Assembly (NCBI GenBank): GCA_002633005.1
Contig: NMRA01000312.1
Coordinates: 62,001 to 126,000 of the forward strand
Direction of reading: 5' to 3'
Length of the DNA: 64,000 nt
Origin: Phoronis australis
Lineage: Eukaryota > Phoronida > Phoronidae
A program made the translations under genes and the position numbers. Below the pieces are notes generated by a model. That model searched no databases. It worked only from the letters and a program-made list of their open reading frames with translations, and had not been told where the DNA came from. Shown piece by piece: positions 1 to 9,664 of the stretch (the stretch's first letter is position 1; each line of letters begins with the position of its first letter).

Positions 1-365
1 TCACTAATGTACCTGTGGATGAAGTCATTGAGTTGTGTCTAAACAAGCTGTATATTGATACCGACAAGGTCCATAAATTGACCCGTAACCAATTACGCAT
101 ATTGTTCATGTGATTAAAAAAGGTGTTGACTGTGCTCTTGGATGAAAACACAACAAATGTATCATCCACATACCTACGATAAAATTGTGACCAGCTACTG
201 ACCATATTCTATGTATCTCTCACTTCACTCTATGGATGTTACCTGAGCTGTATGTTGTCACTTGTTGTCCTAAAATGTTGTAAATATGATCCTGATGATG
301 TCTAATGAAAAGACGAAACGTTGAATTGAACATGAGCTTTTTTATTTGTGCGGCGATCGTCCGGT
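1..365. mobile_element. Penelope-like retroelement remnant, internally rearranged
   Basis: Positions 3-113 (+) translate as a reverse transcriptase piece of Penelope-like elements (TNVPVDEVIELCLNKLY, then LTRNQL) ending in a stop. The neighbouring stretch 90-180 reads on the minus strand as the RT catalytic block (RYVDDTFVVFSSKS; YVDD at 161-172). The two RT parts therefore face opposite ways. Positions 188-360 match a second copy at 26,110-26,285 almost base for base, including the tail ending in gcgatcgtccgg. Truncated and inactive; it continues beyond the window start. Confidence 0.75.
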
Positions 366-976
366 TTTTGAATTTAGATGACTACAAAGTGAGTTGAGAA
401 TCTCATTTCTAGTATTCGGGAACTTCAAGTGTTAGTCAAAAATTTGGAATGCACGCGTGTTAACGAAAGGCCGGTAGCCATTTTTTATATATATTTTCAG
501 CAGTAAATAAGTTTCGCCAAACAAAAAAATCTCAGCCCTTTGTGAATTTGTATTTTTAATATCACTCAATTTCGGCTACCATTTTGCTATGTACCACCAA
601 ACATATTATTTCTTTTATAAATTTTATCGACAGAAAATCTATGTCGCGTTGAAAGAGCATCTGCTGTAATAGTTAGTTTGCTTTATAAGTTGTTTGATTA
701 TGTCTAGAAATCAAAATCAAGAGAAAAATATTTTTTAAAGAAAATACAGACATAAGAGCGATAACAGTCACAGCCTTCACCAACACTGCTGACGGATATA
801 ATAAGCATAAGTTTTAATAACCTCTGTTGTAACAAAAGTAATATTCATAGGACGCTGTGAATATACGACAGCGATGAGATACGCTGACACAGTTTAAAGA
901 CATTCTGACGTCATTATTAAGATGATGCATTCGTAGTGCTATACAAATGCAGTCAAGAGTTCTTTATTCATCCTAC

Positions 977-1097
977 CTTCCACTTAGTAAACTTTCCTTG
1001 AAAAATTCTTGGGTTGTCACGGAACCAGTCGGCTGGTACGTCATTGTAGTTGTCGGGACCATTCTTTGTTTCGAGACCGTAGGCACACGACGGTGAT
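977..1097 (-). CDS. MNNL-domain exon 2, downstream copy A
   Basis: A 121-bp exon (acceptor CCTTCGTAG, donor AAG/GTAGGA) begins in phase 2 and ends in phase 0, encoding SPSCAYGLETKNGP and, later, DWFRDNPRIFQGKFTKWK. It fits the second half of the MNNL domain of Notch ligands (Delta has CTYG at the equivalent place). It is a duplicate of the exon at 1549-1669. The two copies differ in the exon only at synonymous sites (GCC/GCA Ala and AAT/AAC Asn). Because its length is not a multiple of three, both copies cannot be spliced in series without a frameshift. The gene continues off the left edge. Confidence 0.65.
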
Positions 1098-1548
1098 CTA
1101 CGAAGGTACTAAGTACTAGATTCAATCGNTTGTATTTTTAATATCATTTATCACTCAATTTCGGCTACCATTTTGCTATGTACCACAAAAAACATTATTT
1201 CTTTTATAAATTGTATCGACAGAAAATTTATGTCGCGTTGAAATAGCATCTGTTGTAATAGTTAGTTTGATTATGTCTATTAATCAAAATCAAGCGAAAA
1301 TATTTTTTAAAGAAAATACAGACATAAGAGCGATAACAGTCACAGCCTTCACCAACACTGCTGACGGATATAATAAGCATAAGTTTTAATAACCTCTACT
1401 GTAACAAAAGTAATATTCATAGGACGCTGTGAATATACGATAGCGATGAGATACGCTGGCACAGTTTAAAGACATTCTGACGTCATTATTAAGATGATGC
1501 ATTCGTAGTGCTATACAAATGCAGTCAAGTGTTCTTTATTCATCCTAC

Positions 1549-1669
1549 CTTCCACTTAGTAAACTTTCCTTGAAAAATTCTTGGGTTGTCACGGAACCAG
1601 TCGGCTGGTACGTCGTTGTAGTTGTCGGGACCATTCTTTGTTTCGAGACCGTATGCACACGACGGTGAT
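1549..1669 (-). CDS. MNNL-domain exon 2, copy B (nearer to exon 1)
   Basis: Identical in structure to the exon at 977-1097: 121 bp, phase 2 in, phase 0 out, donor AAG/GTAGGA. It joins in frame to the MNNL exon at 2195-2364, giving FRMCLDEPRTSPSCAYG across the junction. This matches the Notch-ligand pattern of FRVCLK followed by Pro-Cys-x-Tyr-Gly. By position it is the first copy met by the spliceosome. Confidence 0.7.
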
Positions 1670-2194
1670 CTACGAAGGTGTAATGTATTAGATTCAATCG
1701 CTCGATGGTTAAAAAAGGAGGGACAGAAATTAGCCCGTCGTTAAGAATGACGAAAACGTGTTACTCCTTTTGGGTAGCAGTCGCCAACTTGGCATACTGT
1801 TCGGGGTTATTCGTTTTTGTGGGTTATATTGGCGTAAACGTTGGAAACGTCAATATTTTTCCAAAATAATAAAGATTTTTGTGTTACGTTTTTCCGTTTG
1901 CTTCAACAATGACGCACATTACAACCTCGTAAGAAGACCATGGATGCGTCCTCAACTGTGTATACGCACTGAAATTTTTGTTCAGTTATGACTGGATGCA
2001 TTTGTTGTGACGCTAAACACAAGTCATGATTTCTAATTGAACATGGTTACTTTTTTACATTTTCCTAATTCTAATAGGGATGAAAGATAAACGAATCTTC
2101 GTCCCCGTCGGAGCATTAGAAAGGACGGTGTCGTTTTGCATTAATGCAGATTTTGACACTCATTTTATGTCATTTCATATAGGTGACAACTTAC

Positions 2195-2364
2195 GTCCTA
2201 GGTTCATCCAGACACATCCTAAATTGGTAGTCACAAGGGACCCAGTTGCACCAGATTGAACTGCTACTGTCACAGCACGATCCCTTTGCTTCGTGATCAT
2301 CAGGGTTGATGTAATCGACAAACTTTATACGGAGTTTCCCGCTAGCTGAGGCTTCAAGAGCAAC
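2195..2364 (-). CDS. Notch-ligand-like protein, MNNL domain exon
   Basis: A 170-bp exon (acceptor ATTCTAG, donor AC/GTAAGT) encodes the start of an MNNL domain, the N-terminal module of Delta/Serrate/Jagged ligands. Visible landmarks are SGKLRIKFVDYINP (like Jagged SGQFELEIL), the CCD pair, and CDYQFRMCLDEPR (like CxxFFRVCLK). In the family this C2-like module binds lipid and the Notch EGF11-12 region and is followed by DSL and EGF repeats. Those lie outside the window, so Delta and Jagged cannot be separated, and a lineage-specific secreted MNNL protein remains possible. Only GTT as first codon (phase 0) keeps the exon open. Confidence 0.75.
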
Positions 2365-2554
2365 CTAGAATGACATGAAACAGGGGATCGTTCTGTAGTT
2401 CCAACTGCTCGAGGAAATTGCGAGATATCAAAAGACCTCGCAAAATCACACGTGCGAAAGTCGAGTGCCTTTTGTTTGCAAAATTACGGACACCAAAGGA
2501 TTGGTCAGCAAGGTTGGAGTGTTGAATTGCGTCACTGAAGCCACTGTTTCCGTT

Positions 2555-2695
2555 TCACAAGGGAATGTGCTTCGCCGCAATGTTTTCTCGTCTATACAAC
2601 TCAGCACTGGGAACGCACGGCTGGGAATAAAGTAGACTCGAGACAATAGCAAGTAAAGAAATAGGCCTAACAAGCGTTTTAACGAACCATGGCAT
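2555..2695 (-). CDS. Candidate signal-peptide exon of the MNNL gene
   Basis: A 46-codon reading frame begins at ATG (2693-2695) and encodes a typical secretory leader: positive N-region MPWFVKTLVR, hydrophobic core PISLLAIVSSLLYS, and a polar region with PSA that could be the cleavage site. It lies about 330 bp upstream of the MNNL exon on the same strand, where a Notch ligand would have its signal-peptide exon. Weakness: I see no strong phase-0 donor (the next exon needs phase 0), so the 3' boundary is unresolved and the listed end is the frame's stop codon. Confidence 0.35.
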   Translation of the reverse strand: MPWFVKTLVRPISLLAIVSSLLYSQPCVPSAELYRRENIAAKHIPL

Positions 2696-5600
2696 ATTTA
2701 CAACACTATATGTTATATACAGAGCCCAGACACTTCGTCAGTGGGGAAACCACACACCTATAAGGTGAAGACTGTAGAACGATCAAATTCTCGAATAACC
2801 CAAACTGAAAAGGGGACAGGAGACAAACATCGGCGAGAGTCATAGCCAGAGTTGTAACTTGTTGGAAATGCTATAGATAATCAAAGAGAGGAAAGCTTTA
2901 GAATCAAAACTGACATCTTTCGCTAAAGCGCTTGTTATTTGTTTTCTTGTGTTGATTTGGCCTAAAACCAGAACCATCAAAAGACACTAGCAGATATCGC
3001 GATGGTGGAGCATTCTCAAGGAGAAATGATAATCTAAATTTGTTCTAAATAGCAATTTGTATTTGAAATGATAGCAGGCAATTTTGGTACTATAATAAAG
3101 TTATCTTTGTGTAAAGAATAAATCTGACTTTTTACGAGCTGTCAAATTCCCTTGCAATCGAAATAACTTCTTTTCAAAATCATAACAGTTGACATACACC
3201 AGGGGAGCGTTTAGTAACGCTAGCAAGATCTCGCGAAATATCGCTGTGTATTTTCAATGAGAGCGCGTGATTTTTGTCTGGATTTTTCTCACCGCTAGAC
3301 AGTTACTGAACTCCACCCTTTTGTACACGTACAGCTGTCGTCACTTGCCCCAACAAAAATTAAACGGTAATTTGAACTGAAGAGTATTTTGAAAACTTGC
3401 AGAATTTGAATTCTTGCAATTCGGTAGGATTTCATACAAGTGTTTTTAAGTGATTTTGGTTTAAGAAAAACCACTTTCAGATTTTGAGAAATTATTTTTT
3501 TTTCTAGCTTAAGTGCCCAACCACATTATCTTGCACATTAAGTTTTTTAGAACTTCTCTAATGAGGGACCATTTTAGCTGAAGTAATGGCAGTATTTGAA
3601 TCAGTCTCCAATGTTTTTAATTTCAGTAACTAAACTAGCCTGGATTCAGTTATAGCTCAGATGATTATACGCTGGAACTAGATTGTCGTTCCCCTGATCC
3701 TGACTATATCATAACATTTACCCGAACAACGAGGCTCCAGCTCTCGTGAACATGGTTCATAACTTATAAAAGTAGCATACGGCCCAATAAACCCAGATCA
3801 TCGACTCTCACGGCTCATTGATCGCCAGATATGACACTGAGCTCACAAAACACATCTTAGGCACCATAAAAACACAAACATGACCGACGACAGCCCAATA
3901 CAGTAGATTCTCTAGTGACTTGAAGATCGTGCATCGTGTAGGCCTACTTGTAAATCAGTCTCCCAGTACAAGTTTGTGGATCATTGAACTGTTTTCGTGT
4001 ACGTAAGGCGTGCTTTGTGAGCCCGGCACCGTTTTTGTCGGTCGGTGAGCCGGGTATGAGTTAGTGAGCAGGTGAATATGTTTATAAGGGAGGAATTGTG
4101 TTTATGAGTAGGAGTGCAGTATTTGAGAAGCCTAAATGTTACGAGCTAGAACTTTCTGGCACAGAGTACAATATCATACAAATTCAGTTATTCGCCAACA
4201 ATAAAAAAGCGAATTCGATAAAAATATATTCCCAATAGACAGTAACTTACCCAATAATAATGTGAAATATGATAAACTAGGTAAAAATCGATAAAGCAGA
4301 ATTAAAAGACGCATGAATTTAAAAGGTCAAGATAACTAATGTTTATAAAAAACAGAAGCAAAATTTATTCCTTTCTCAGTGTGTATACACATTTAAACTT
4401 TGGAAGAGGTTCTCTTCATACTTAAGCCTGTGTTTTATAGGGCGCTTTTTATTGTATTCAACAACCATCCCTTAATTTATAGAAATGTTCTATCAAAGAA
4501 GCAGTAATTAGTGTAAAAATCAACTTCAAATAATTCAGAGGCGGATCCAGGGGGCTCAAGGGGGTTCGGACCTCCCATTTCCCCTTGATTTTAATGATAT
4601 CAAATCTAGAATTTTCAAATTGTTGACTTGGACCCCCGTTTTTAAAAAATCTTAGATCCGAACCTCTTTTAAAAAATCCTGGATCCGCCCACTATCTTAA
4701 CGCAAATTTACCATGTCATGACATTTCTGATATTGAATATCTATTTTATGCTGTCAAAACGTCTGAAAGTTTAGTGACATTTCGTCTAAAGAACACCTAG
4801 TCCTACATGTTCACTGCACATACAGCTACAGTTCTGCTATCATCTGCCTCCTCCACAAGTAATGCATGCTTTCCAACTCGTCTTTCCTAGCGAAGTGAAA
4901 AGAGGCTTTATTCTCGTAGCATTGTTTCACGCTCGATGTGTTTTTACAACTTTATTACCCGGATGTATTTGATCGAGTTATGAATTGCAAATTGTTAATA
5001 CTGCTGTTCCAGCACTTTCCACTTGAAATGTGAAATGTATGCTTATGCGGAGTACCAGTCCATGTTTTGCGCCGCTAAAGTGCCCATCGATGCAGCAGTG
5101 AAGACAGTTTTATTTAATTTGCGCTAGAAATTGCACGAAACTGTCCATTATTTATGTCTATAGTACTTACGTGTAACACGACAGACAAAACTAAGAAACC
5201 TGACGAGATCTTTGGTTCCATCGCTCCCAATAATCAATCGAACACAAACGAACTGGAAACTTGGACCCCAGTAACAGACCAGTATCTTGTTCCTCTATCC
5301 GTTTTTCTATCTTTGACGATTTTTAATTGTTGGCAATTAAATACAAAAACGACACGGTCGTGCAGCAAACTGAACTGTCCTCTGGGATTACTGTGATTGA
5401 AATTTCTCTGTTTACCTGCACGCTGTGCTACAGATTCATTCATTATCTTATCCTTACAATATCAGGAATGGGGTGACTTTTATCGCAAGTAAGACCAACC
5501 CTTATGGATGACTTACTTACTCATAAGTATGACCCGACCCGTAAGATAAATAAAAACAATGTCAACGCGTGCGGTTAATAAGATAATAACACGAGAATAA

Positions 5601-6918
5601 ATACTTTTAATGTTGAAATTAATTTAATTGTATAGCTTAACTTAAAATACTGATAAATGAAATCCAACATGAGCTTGAAGTCATGCTGAATTTTTAGAAT
5701 TGCCACAATGTTTTCAAACGGCAATGCAAATACCGTTTAAAAGCGTATCACATATTCGTGCAAACACGCGCACCAATAGGTAAAGCTGCGCATGCGCCTA
5801 TAATGCGGAACACGTGGGTTGATGTTGAGCTAGCCACAGCCCATTCTGACACGATTTCAACTTTGGATTAAATAGATAATTGAAGAATATACTATGAATA
5901 GTTAAAACAGGCACAAAACGTCCAGTTTATGAATTGCCTCTGTATAGAAACATCTGTTAATGCCTTAATGACATGGTAGACGGTATACGATTTTTGTGTG
6001 CAACATTTGAGCAAGGTTTTTTGGAAGAGCGGATTCAAATTTGTAGGCAGTAAAACGTCCACGTGTGATCAGAACAGGGTCATCGCAACACCAAAAACCA
6101 CCCCACTGATACGTTGTTTTATGTGCTACTCTCGTCAGTCCATCAACAAACCATTGTGATTATTCTATTGTTCGGTGTGTGGCTTGATGATAAGTTGTGA
6201 CTGACATGAAAAATGGCGTCTTATCTGGTTAATAGGTAATCCGAAGTGGACGTCCTAAAGTTCATTAACTAGATCACAGTATGTGCTGTAACAGAAAGGT
6301 TAACGTGTATGATATTGGCCTCAACATCTTCTTCACTCAAACGAGAAGTAATTTTCAGCATGCAAAAAACTGGCAGTTCATTATTAGTTCAGACAATGCA
6401 TGGCGCATAAAATAAGACGCCAAGACAAGACAATTTGTAGAGCCTAGTCACGAATAATACCCAACTTTAGTTCTTTGAAAGCCATGAAATCCTTTCAAAT
6501 TTGACTGAGGTCTTAATTATTTTTTGTGATTCTAAGGCGGGTTTATAACTGGTTTGACGTAATCAACTCTAGTGTAAGGTCAGTACACAAGGATTATAGC
6601 AAGTATGAGTACCACCAGGCAGGATCTTTCAATCCATACCCACAGCGTGCTGTACACATGTTATTCTTGAGATTCTTACCATTAAACTAAAGACAGAAAT
6701 CGTCAACCACACGAAAACTTTATGCTGACTTTGATGGTGTTAACAGTTATTTATTATTACATAAGAATTGTAACCTTTTGACGTTTCAACATAAAATTTG
6801 GTAGTCTATTTTAAATGGCCTATCCTTAACCGAGACCTATTTTGTAGCGATAACTTATCTACATCAAAAGCACATTTGATATAACGCGGGTTTGTAACTG
6901 CTTGACATTAATTAAATA
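2696..6918. other. Non-coding stretch upstream of the MNNL gene
   Basis: AT-rich DNA with no reading frame that resembles a known protein and no consistent exon chain. It must contain the MNNL gene's promoter if the candidate leader exon is right, but I see no diagnostic core element. One palindromic MITE lies at 4540-4689. Short ORFs at 5.15-5.45 kb are unremarkable. Confidence 0.5.
4540..4689. mobile_element. Short palindromic MITE with GGCGGATCCAGG ends
   Basis: A 150-bp element bounded by the perfect 12-bp inverted repeat GGCGGATCCAGG (4540-4551) and CCTGGATCCGCC (4678-4689). The interior is also partly self-complementary (ggttcggacctc versus gatccgaacctc). No coding capacity, so a non-autonomous DNA transposon. 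A related end (aaatccgcc after a run of C) is visible right after the gap at 12911-12932. Confidence 0.7.
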
Positions 6919-7140
6919 TTATCGAAAGTATATCGGGATATCGCCACCAGTAAATTTTATGCAATGTCGAAGAACATCTTCAGAGATGTAACGTTCTGAC
7001 GGCACCGGCGGCTCCATGTTGTTTTTTACGTCGGACGTTAACGGATCAGCCTCATCGCCACTAGAAAATCTATTTTGACTGACTGTGGTTTGCATTGAAT
7101 CGAATATGCCGCTTGTGCTTTTGCGAGTCCGAACCGTGGA
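6919..7140 (-). CDS. Orphan exon-like ORF, unknown acidic protein C-terminus
   Basis: A 74-codon frame runs from a possible acceptor (GATAAGTTCAG at the upstream end) to a TAA stop at 6919. Composition is protein-like: STVRTRKSTSGIFDSMQTT, then an acidic Asp/Glu/Ser stretch, then RYISEDVLRHCIKFTGGD. A first ATG lies at 7093-7095, giving a 58-residue product if read alone. I recognise no domain. It could be the terminal exon of a minus-strand gene or a tiny independent ORF; no neighbouring exon was found. Confidence 0.3.
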   Translation of the reverse strand, partial: STVRTRKSTSGIFDSMQTTVSQNRFSSGDEADPLTSDVKNNMEPPVPSERYISEDVLRHCIKFTGGDIPIYFR

Positions 7141-7302
7141 CTGAACTTATCTTATCCTGTTTCAGTATGACACTCCTTCACACCGCATAGAGGAATGACA
7201 CACCTACGAGCGTGTGGCGCTGCAGTAAAGTGTAGCAACAAGGTGTTCCATCGAAATTGGAACCCCGGTGTAAGACAGATATCCCGGAGTTGAAACAAAC
7301 CC

Positions 7303-7431
7303 CCCGCATCTTCAAAACAATTAACCAGCCCGAAAAACAAAAACCCGACCTTTAAAACACGAACCCGGGGTTCGTGTTTAAAGATCGGGGTTCGTGTTTT
7401 TTGGGCTAGTTAGCTGTTTTGAAGGTGCGGG
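7303..7431. repeat. 129-bp imperfect palindrome with almost no spacer
   Basis: The left arm (7303-7366, starting cccgcatcttcaaaac) and right arm (7367-7431, ending gttttgaaggtgcggg) are reverse complements with a few mismatches, meeting at the centre cacgaacccggggttcgtg. The arms include AACCAGCCC and GGGCTAGTT, and direct repeats of the gttcgtgttt type. It would extrude as a long cruciform. No coding content; origin probably a foldback element. Confidence 0.85.
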
Positions 7432-9581
7432 AGTCTGCATTCGACTCTGGGATGTCTTTTTTCATTAGGACTCCAATTTCGTCTGAACGCCTTGAGAACG
7501 TGAGTTCTGAACCCGCGTGAGCAACTGTCGTGCCCTACAAGTTTCCTCGTGGAAAAAGTTTCCTATTTTTGTTCCTAAAATTCCCTATCATATATTGGAT
7601 TTCATACTATTGGGTCATGCTCTCTTAATACTCCAGTCACTAATTCTTCAAACTGACTTGGGATGCTCTTATAATTTTACGGGACCTATGGTGAACATAA
7701 ATACGAATTGTGTGAAAATGTATAGGTACCTCACTGATATTGAATGTTTCGGTTTTCAAATCAGACTATAAAGATGATAATGAAACATGAGTAAAACGCC
7801 ACGTTGAACAGAATCATAAAACACAATGTTATTTCAAATGACTAATTCTTGCTAAAATTATATAAGTAAAATTCATTTTTGAGCCTCAGAAGTGGGACCA
7901 CCTATATTAATAATAATCCCGACCGAAGACCACCAACAGCGGCATCCTATTTTAAAATGAGGGCCCCGTTTTTTTGGTCACTTTCAGTTGGGGCCGTCTA
8001 TTTTAATATGGCTGGCACGTCTGAAGGTCGAAAATGTATTTCTTGCCTACGTCATTTTGATAACATTAAGGCCTTTAAAAGAATAAGCTGTTATAAGAAT
8101 TTTATCTTGGAAAACGATCCAACAGTTTGTAAATACGGATGGTCACGTGATATGACCACGTGACTCTGTAAGGTACCTACAATTTGTATCCAAGCGTTGT
8201 TTGGAATGTTTTTACATAATAGCTTTGATTTTGGATGATTGAGTTTTTCGATTGCTTTTAGTTTCTCAGAAATCAGAGAAGTCAGTGATACTCGATCGCC
8301 GTTCGACCACTTTGAGAGATCTGAGGGTAATTTTAGAATTCAGGCATTATGTTCAGGTACTTGTAACAATTACTCCACCCCAAACTGCATGGATTTAACT
8401 CCCAAGTTAACAGCCAGAACATACACTTTCTTTTTATTCCATGATAAAGTTGTTGTTGAGTTCAGTTGATGTTTATTTCTAGAACATACTCGGCTCACAC
8501 ACAATTTTTTGTGAGCCAGATGCTTGTTTTTAGAATATTCCCGCCTTTTGGCCGATGTTAACCTATAAAAATGTTTAATAATATGCTTCGATGTCACAGT
8601 ATTTGCAACAAACCAACGCCTCGAGAGGCTGTGTTGAATTGTACATTGGTAATATCTGTAGAAGACATTGTGGCCTATGTAGTTCTTCCGCAAAATGCTT
8701 GTTCTAGAGCGGTTACTCATCCAGTGTGTTGTGATTATTTGTACTTCCTTTTAGAACAGTTTTTAGCTCTTGACTTTCAGGGCTCAGGACCACCGCTGCA
8801 TTGGCCATTTTCACTGCACACCAAACAGCAGATGAGGTCACAGTATTGATTTACTGGAAACGAATCTAAAGAATTGGCCGAATTTCTAATGTAATCACTC
8901 AACACAACGACTTTACCTGTTGTAACTTCAAAACATCTATCTTACTCAAAAAAAACCCTAAATAATGTGCTTTTGGAAATAAAACTCTTTAAATAACTTG
9001 CAGCGGATTCAGGATTTTCCAGTAGTTGTAACCAATTTTTGCAAGAAAAACACACGCGGGGTCAAATGTCAATATGAAACGTTTGACTAATTTATCAGTA
9101 TCATAATGCCTCGTAAATTACCTTCATATCTTCTTCAACCACACTTGCATAGGAGCGCTGAAAGACAATAAAGATAATCTCTTGTCAGAGGCTTATTTAA
9201 AACAATATGTATTGTGAAGAACCAACATATGACAATGTCATATTTTATATCTTTTGACATCTGTGTTTACAAGCAACCATATTTTCGTCGAAGGGGTCCC
9301 TAATAACGAAACTATCTCTAATATAAACTGATTTACTTCAAACAGGGTATGAAATGGCATACGTTGGAATATTTCAAAAACATCCACCAGCCCAGGTACA
9401 CGTTTGTAACAAAACTTTTATCCTTTTGACAAACTTTGCTGAATTCCTAAAATATGTCATTTGTTGTGACTAATATTAAAGTTACGGCCGGAGTAGTGTA
9501 GATAAGATACAGTTGTAAAAAATAAAAACTTTCCGAAACCAAGGAAGTGGCCTTTCAGATTCATTGACTGTCGGTTATTCT
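7432..9581. other. Non-coding stretch
   Basis: No supported gene. A 10-bp inverted repeat (GGCTCACACA ... TGTGAGCC) lies at about 8491-8518. Longer frames at 7879-8163 and 8370-8849 have no recognisable domains, no good splice context and low-complexity composition, so I do not call them. Confidence 0.45.
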
Positions 9582-9664
9582 GTGTGTGTGTGTGTACGTG
9601 TGTGTGTGTGCGTGTGTGCGTGCGTGTGTGTGTGCGTGTGTGTATATACATATGTATGTATGTA
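9582..9664. repeat. (GT)n microsatellite grading into TATG repeats
   Basis: About 80 bases of interrupted TG dinucleotides with tgcg variants, ending in tatatacatatgtatgtatgtatac. Simple sequence; the His-Thr reading frame across it on the minus strand is an artefact. Confidence 0.95.

Larger units (their letters stand above)
548..1690. repeat. ~570-bp direct tandem duplication
   Basis: Copy A (about 548-1128) and copy B (about 1130-1690) align nearly end to end, with a few substitutions and small indels (for example a short deletion after gttagtttg in B). Copy B starts straight after a single ambiguous base at 1129. Each copy carries one complete 121-bp coding exon of the MNNL gene. It is either a real local duplication or two haplotypes assembled in tandem. 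Confidence 0.9.

Noticed and set aside
7152-7340. Possible second THAP-like Cys motif (CVIPLC) near the palindrome
   Set aside because: Only the first Cys pair is present and the rest of the finger (FFxLP, W, C-x2-H) is missing in all frames.
8370-8720. 116-codon basic minus-strand frame
   Set aside because: No recognisable domain, no splice-site logic, and amino-acid usage expected from random AT-rich DNA.
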